A DNA stretch of 8,312 nucleotides from Treponema sp. UBA3870 (GTDB taxonomy: Bacteria > Spirochaetota > Spirochaetia > Treponematales > Treponemataceae), in contig DGGQ01000111.1 in the NCBI GenBank assembly GCA_002392275.1, positions 1 to 8,312 on the forward strand, read 5' to 3'. Under the pieces are notes generated by a model, which was not told where the DNA came from, ran no database searches, and saw only the letters and a program-made list of their open reading frames with translations. Made by a program: the position numbers and the translations under genes. Shown here in pieces: positions 6,177 to 8,312 of this stretch (its first letter is position 1; every line of letters begins with the position of its first letter).

Positions 6177-6572
6177 CTACTCGCCATCTTTTTTTTCTTC
6201 AATTCTCAGTCCGACCAGATTTTCTCCAGCATAATAAATCAGCATGGAGACCACCGCGCCAACATACTGTCCAATCAAAATGCAAATCAAAGTCGCAACT
6301 GTAACCACAAGCGGCTCCACTTCTATCTTGCCCTTGAAAAGCGACACAAACGCATGGATAACAATTTTTCTTCCGACAATGATGTACGCAACAAAATAAA
6401 GCACAAGAGAAATGGCCTTTGCGACTTCAAAAAAAACACCCTTCCCTGTTCCCGCGATTTTTTCAATGGCGAAGGCAAGGAGCATTATGGCCAAAACAAT
6501 TCCGCACCGGGTTAAAAAACTTTTAAGCGTGAGAGGCGCGTCCTCTTTTTCCGTTCTGATTTTTCCAAACAT
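6177..6572 (-). CDS. Small membrane protein resembling the N-terminal membrane segment of P1B-type metal ATPases
   Basis: A 131-residue protein with hydrophobic segments at about 23-40, 46-66, 88-100 and 102-116, a short basic N-terminus and a charged tail EEKKDGE. The stretch from YFVAYIIVGRK (59-69) through EPLVVTVATLICILIGQY (86-103) to AVVSMLIYYAGENL (106-119) follows the pattern of the first four membrane helices of CadA/ZntA-type ATPases. There the corresponding parts read like AYLLxG, ENFLMTIATIGAF, IGEY, AVAVMLFYxIGE. Everything after that is absent: no actuator domain, CPC, DKTGT phosphorylation motif or hinge. ATG 6570-6572 follows the upstream HAD stop by 3 nt, with GGAAG eight nt upstream. 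The resemblance is judged by eye. It may be a stand-alone domain protein or an unrelated small membrane protein. Function unknown. Confidence 0.75.
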   Translation of the reverse strand: MFGKIRTEKEDAPLTLKSFLTRCGIVLAIMLLAFAIEKIAGTGKGVFFEVAKAISLVLYFVAYIIVGRKIVIHAFVSLFKGKIEVEPLVVTVATLICILIGQYVGAVVSMLIYYAGENLVGLRIEEKKDGE

Positions 6573-6575
6573 GTT

Positions 6576-7253
6576 TTACACTTCCATAATTTCTTTCAAA
6601 TCCAATAGACTGCCACAGATTTTCCATGACAGTTTTTTAGTTTCATCGTCGGCAGGAATTCTGTCGGGGACCATAACGCATTTCAGACCAGCAGCATTTG
6701 CAGATTTTATTCCGTTTGGACTGTCCTCAACAGCGACACATTTTTTTGCTTCAAGCCCAAGTTTTCGGCATGAGGCGTTATAAATCTCAGGATCAGGTTT
6801 TGCATTTGAAACCTCGTCGCCAAAAACAATAGCGTCAAAAAAATCCAGAAGTCCGGCCTTAATCAAAAGTTTTTCGGCAAAGGATTTTTCGGAAGAAGTC
6901 GCAAGTGCCACAGGTATTTTTTTTGATTTCAAAAAGTCCAGAACAATTTTTGCTCCACATTTTTCAGGAACACCATTTTTGTTCATAAAATCCATCGACC
7001 AGTCCGAAGTCCTTTTCCAAAAAAACTCGCCGTCGCCAACATTTCCATATTTTTCGGAAAACATATCAAGCACAGCGTCTTTTGAAACTCCAAGACATTT
7101 TTTGTGGAGCGAATCAATATCGCAAAGCCCCATCTCATCGGCCACGACACGCCATGCTTTTTCATAAACAGATTCGCTGTCCAAGAGAACCCCGTCCATA
7201 TCAAAAACAAATCCAGAAATCCCGTTTTCAAGGAAAAAATTTTTCATGGGCAT
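6576..7253 (-). CDS. HAD-IA family phosphatase / beta-phosphoglucomutase-like
   Basis: A 225-residue cytosolic haloacid-dehalogenase-superfamily enzyme that would hydrolyse, or transfer phosphate on, a small phosphorylated metabolite. All four motifs are visible: I, FDMDGVLLDSE with nucleophile D18 and acid/base D20; II, ATSSE (T119/S120); III, K152 in AKPDPEIY; IV, VEDSPNGI (E176, D177). A helical cap lies between about 30 and 90. The FDMDGVLLDSE...VEDSPNG pattern is that of the beta-PGM, 2-deoxyglucose-6-phosphatase and YniC-like group; the substrate cannot be told. ATG 7253 is 4 nt after GAGG (7258-7261); ATG 7247 (spacing 10) is equally plausible and would give MKNFF. There is a 6-nt gap to the upstream HAD gene and a 3-nt gap to the membrane protein gene. 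Confidence 0.92.
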   Translation of the reverse strand: MPMKNFFLENGISGFVFDMDGVLLDSESVYEKAWRVVADEMGLCDIDSLHKKCLGVSKDAVLDMFSEKYGNVGDGEFFWKRTSDWSMDFMNKNGVPEKCGAKIVLDFLKSKKIPVALATSSEKSFAEKLLIKAGLLDFFDAIVFGDEVSNAKPDPEIYNASCRKLGLEAKKCVAVEDSPNGIKSANAAGLKCVMVPDRIPADDETKKLSWKICGSLLDLKEIMEV

Positions 7254-7257
7254 TTTT

Positions 7258-7261
7258 CCTC
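7258..7261 (-). promoter_or_regulatory. SD (GAGG) for the beta-PGM-like HAD gene
   Basis: GAGG serves ATG 7253 at 4 nt or ATG 7247 at 10 nt. The short first spacing leaves the exact start open by two codons. It overlaps the TGA (7260-7262) of the upstream gene. Confidence 0.5.
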
Positions 7262-7901
7262 AATCAAAATCAAAATTTAAATCAAGCCCTAAATCAGAGG
7301 CAAGTTTTTCGGCACCCTCAAAAAGGATTGATTTTATTCCCATGTTTTTTGCGGCATCAACATTTTCTTTTCTGTCATCAATAAAAACTGTTTCCTGCTC
7401 CCGGGCATTTTCGGCTGTCAAAATTATTTTCCAGAAACGTGGGTCGGGCTTGGACACTCCCATAAAATTGGATGCGTAGGTCTGGTCAAAAAAACTATAG
7501 TCGCCACGCTCCAGATGGTTCTGGTAATGGCTGTCGATTGTGTTTGTCCCGCAGACCACACGGTTTTTATTTGACTTTAGTGCCTGGATAATTTTGACTG
7601 TTTTTTGATTCAACACAGGATGGAAAAGCCAGTGCCACCAGTCAGTAGTGACCACAATTCCAGAACGGGCGGAAAATATGTTCCAAAATTCTTTGACTGT
7701 GATTTCGCCATTGGACAGCATTGAAAACAAATCCATCTCGCCATTTTTATAAAACTCTGAGCCACGTCCAGCGGGATTTCCTTTTGGGGAACCACACCAC
7801 TTGAAAAAATCATTTTCGTTCGTTCCCAAAATGTCCACGAGTTTTTTGATTTCGCTCGATGTGCTTGTCACCACACCGCCCATGTCAAAAATATAAAGCA
7901 T
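7260..7901 (-). CDS. HAD-IA family phosphatase, YihX-like
   Basis: A 213-residue HAD hydrolase. Motif I is FDMGGVV, with nucleophile D6 but glycine at the usual second aspartate (D-x-G). This is the pattern of E. coli YihX (alpha-D-glucose-1-phosphate phosphatase), which reads FDLGNV. Motif II is CGTNTID (T119/N120), motif III is SKPDPRFW (K151) and motif IV is FIDDRKENV (D175, D176). The cap between 15 and 95 carries an unusual tryptophan cluster (TDWWHWLF, 86-93). The C-terminus is a short acidic LDLNFDFD. The ATG at 7901 follows the stop of the upstream HAD gene by 4 nt and has no clear SD, which suggests coupled translation. Substrate unknown; glucose 1-phosphate is only a guess from YihX. 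Confidence 0.9.
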   Translation of the reverse strand: MLYIFDMGGVVTSTSSEIKKLVDILGTNENDFFKWCGSPKGNPAGRGSEFYKNGEMDLFSMLSNGEITVKEFWNIFSARSGIVVTTDWWHWLFHPVLNQKTVKIIQALKSNKNRVVCGTNTIDSHYQNHLERGDYSFFDQTYASNFMGVSKPDPRFWKIILTAENAREQETVFIDDRKENVDAAKNMGIKSILFEGAEKLASDLGLDLNFDFD

Positions 7902-7905
7902 AATC

Positions 7906-8312
7906 TTAAAAAACTATTATATCCTTAAGGTCAGAAAATTTTTCAAGCTTATCTCTGTAAACATCTGCCGTTCCAAAGCCGTAAGCTGCCCACACAAAGC
8001 TGACTCCTGCCTGGCGGCAGGCATCGCAGTCCCCCTGCGTATCTCCTATATAAAGGGCATCCTTTAACTGATTGCGGGCTACCAGAATCTGAATGTTTTC
8101 GGCTTTTTCCTTTCCGGTTCTTCCGTAACATTCATAGTCTTTTATAAAAGGCTTTAATCCTGTTTTTTCCAGAAGAAGTTCGACATAACCGTCATGGCAG
8201 TTGCTTACTATAAAAAAGTTATCCGTACAGGAAAGTTCTTTTATTGTATCTACAACTCCCGGATAGGTTATATCCAGCGTACAGTCACGAAGGACAATCT
8301 GTTCCTCCGTAC
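7906..8312 (-). CDS. HAD family hydrolase, phosphoglycolate-phosphatase-like (C-terminal 134 residues; N-terminus outside window)
   Basis: Open on the minus strand from the window edge to TAA 7906-7908. The visible part has HAD motif II, FIVSNCHDGYVE; a conserved lysine, probably motif III, in RTGKEKAENI; and motif IV, YIGDTQGDCDACRQAG followed by FVWAAYGFG. Motif I and most of the cap lie beyond 8312. The combination SNCxxGYxE, ECxGxTGxxKxENI, GDTQGD and YGFG is, from memory, typical of a Gph-like HAD group common in Clostridia, which act on phosphoglycolate or similar small phosphates. It is the first visible gene of the minus-strand run, 4 nt before the next HAD gene. Its composition looks different from its neighbours, with fewer A/T homopolymers. 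Substrate unknown. Confidence 0.88.
   Translation of the reverse strand, partial: TEEQIVLRDCTLDITYPGVVDTIKELSCTDNFFIVSNCHDGYVELLLEKTGLKPFIKDYECYGRTGKEKAENIQILVARNQLKDALYIGDTQGDCDACRQAGVSFVWAAYGFGTADVYRDKLEKFSDLKDIIVF
7916..7946 (-). promoter_or_regulatory. Possible internal promoter inside the end of the Gph-like HAD gene
   Basis: On the minus strand TTGAAA (7941-7946) is followed after 19 bp by TATAAT (7916-7921), just upstream of the YihX-like gene. The hexamers are good but the spacing is long, and the bases also encode KLEKFSDLKDII, so this may be chance. Confidence 0.25.

Noticed and set aside
6165..6200. Frameshift at the A8 run that might restore a full P1B ATPase
   Set aside because: Reading on in the other two frames soon meets stops and gives no actuator or phosphorylation motif; the downstream DNA is pth.
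7949..8131. 60-codon minus-strand open frame
   Set aside because: Out-of-frame shadow of the Gph-like HAD gene, whose motifs II and IV are in another frame.
1..8312. tRNA, rRNA, CRISPR array, complete insertion sequence or toxin-antitoxin pair
   Set aside because: None seen: no regularly spaced repeats, no transposase motifs and no cloverleaf-like sequence. MazG here is the pyrophosphohydrolase and no mazEF genes adjoin it.

Overview
The window most likely comes from a spirochaete of the genus Treponema, probably a gut or rumen-type species. This is an inference. It rests on the overall character of DnaE and GlpK, a loose spirochaete-style lipobox, the moderately AT-rich coding style with many A/T homopolymers, and a scruffy repeat-like intergenic patch. 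No rRNA or other decisive marker is present.

Layout. Positions 1-2197 (minus) hold the first 732 codons of the replicative DNA polymerase III alpha subunit (dnaE), cut off at its C-terminal side by the window edge. It has a clear extended -10 promoter and Shine-Dalgarno (SD) sequence. Positions 2198-2701 contain no credible gene. They hold a perfect 10-bp inverted repeat and a GC-richer mosaic of imperfect direct repeats and small palindromes that looks like an interspersed repeat. A short lipoprotein-like remnant on the minus strand (2702-2962) runs up against this repeat and appears truncated. Glycerol kinase glpK (3138-4634) is the only convincing plus-strand gene.

Positions 4631-8312 (minus) form a tight run of six genes with gaps of 1-12 nt. 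In transcription order they are a Gph-like HAD phosphatase (5' end outside the window), a YihX-like HAD phosphatase, a beta-phosphoglucomutase-like HAD phosphatase, a small membrane protein resembling the N-terminal membrane segment of P1B metal ATPases, peptidyl-tRNA hydrolase (pth), and the NTP pyrophosphohydrolase mazG. The last codons of mazG and glpK converge and overlap by 3 nt.

Functionally the window combines replication (dnaE), glycerol entry into glycolysis and lipid synthesis (glpK) and a minus-strand operon with a clean-up flavour: peptidyl-tRNA recycling, non-canonical NTP hydrolysis and three small-molecule phosphatases. I see no defence system, CRISPR array, complete insertion sequence or RNA gene. 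The least explained items are the free-standing P1B-ATPase-like membrane fragment, the triple HAD cluster, the 24-residue insertion in Pth and the repeat patch beside dnaE.
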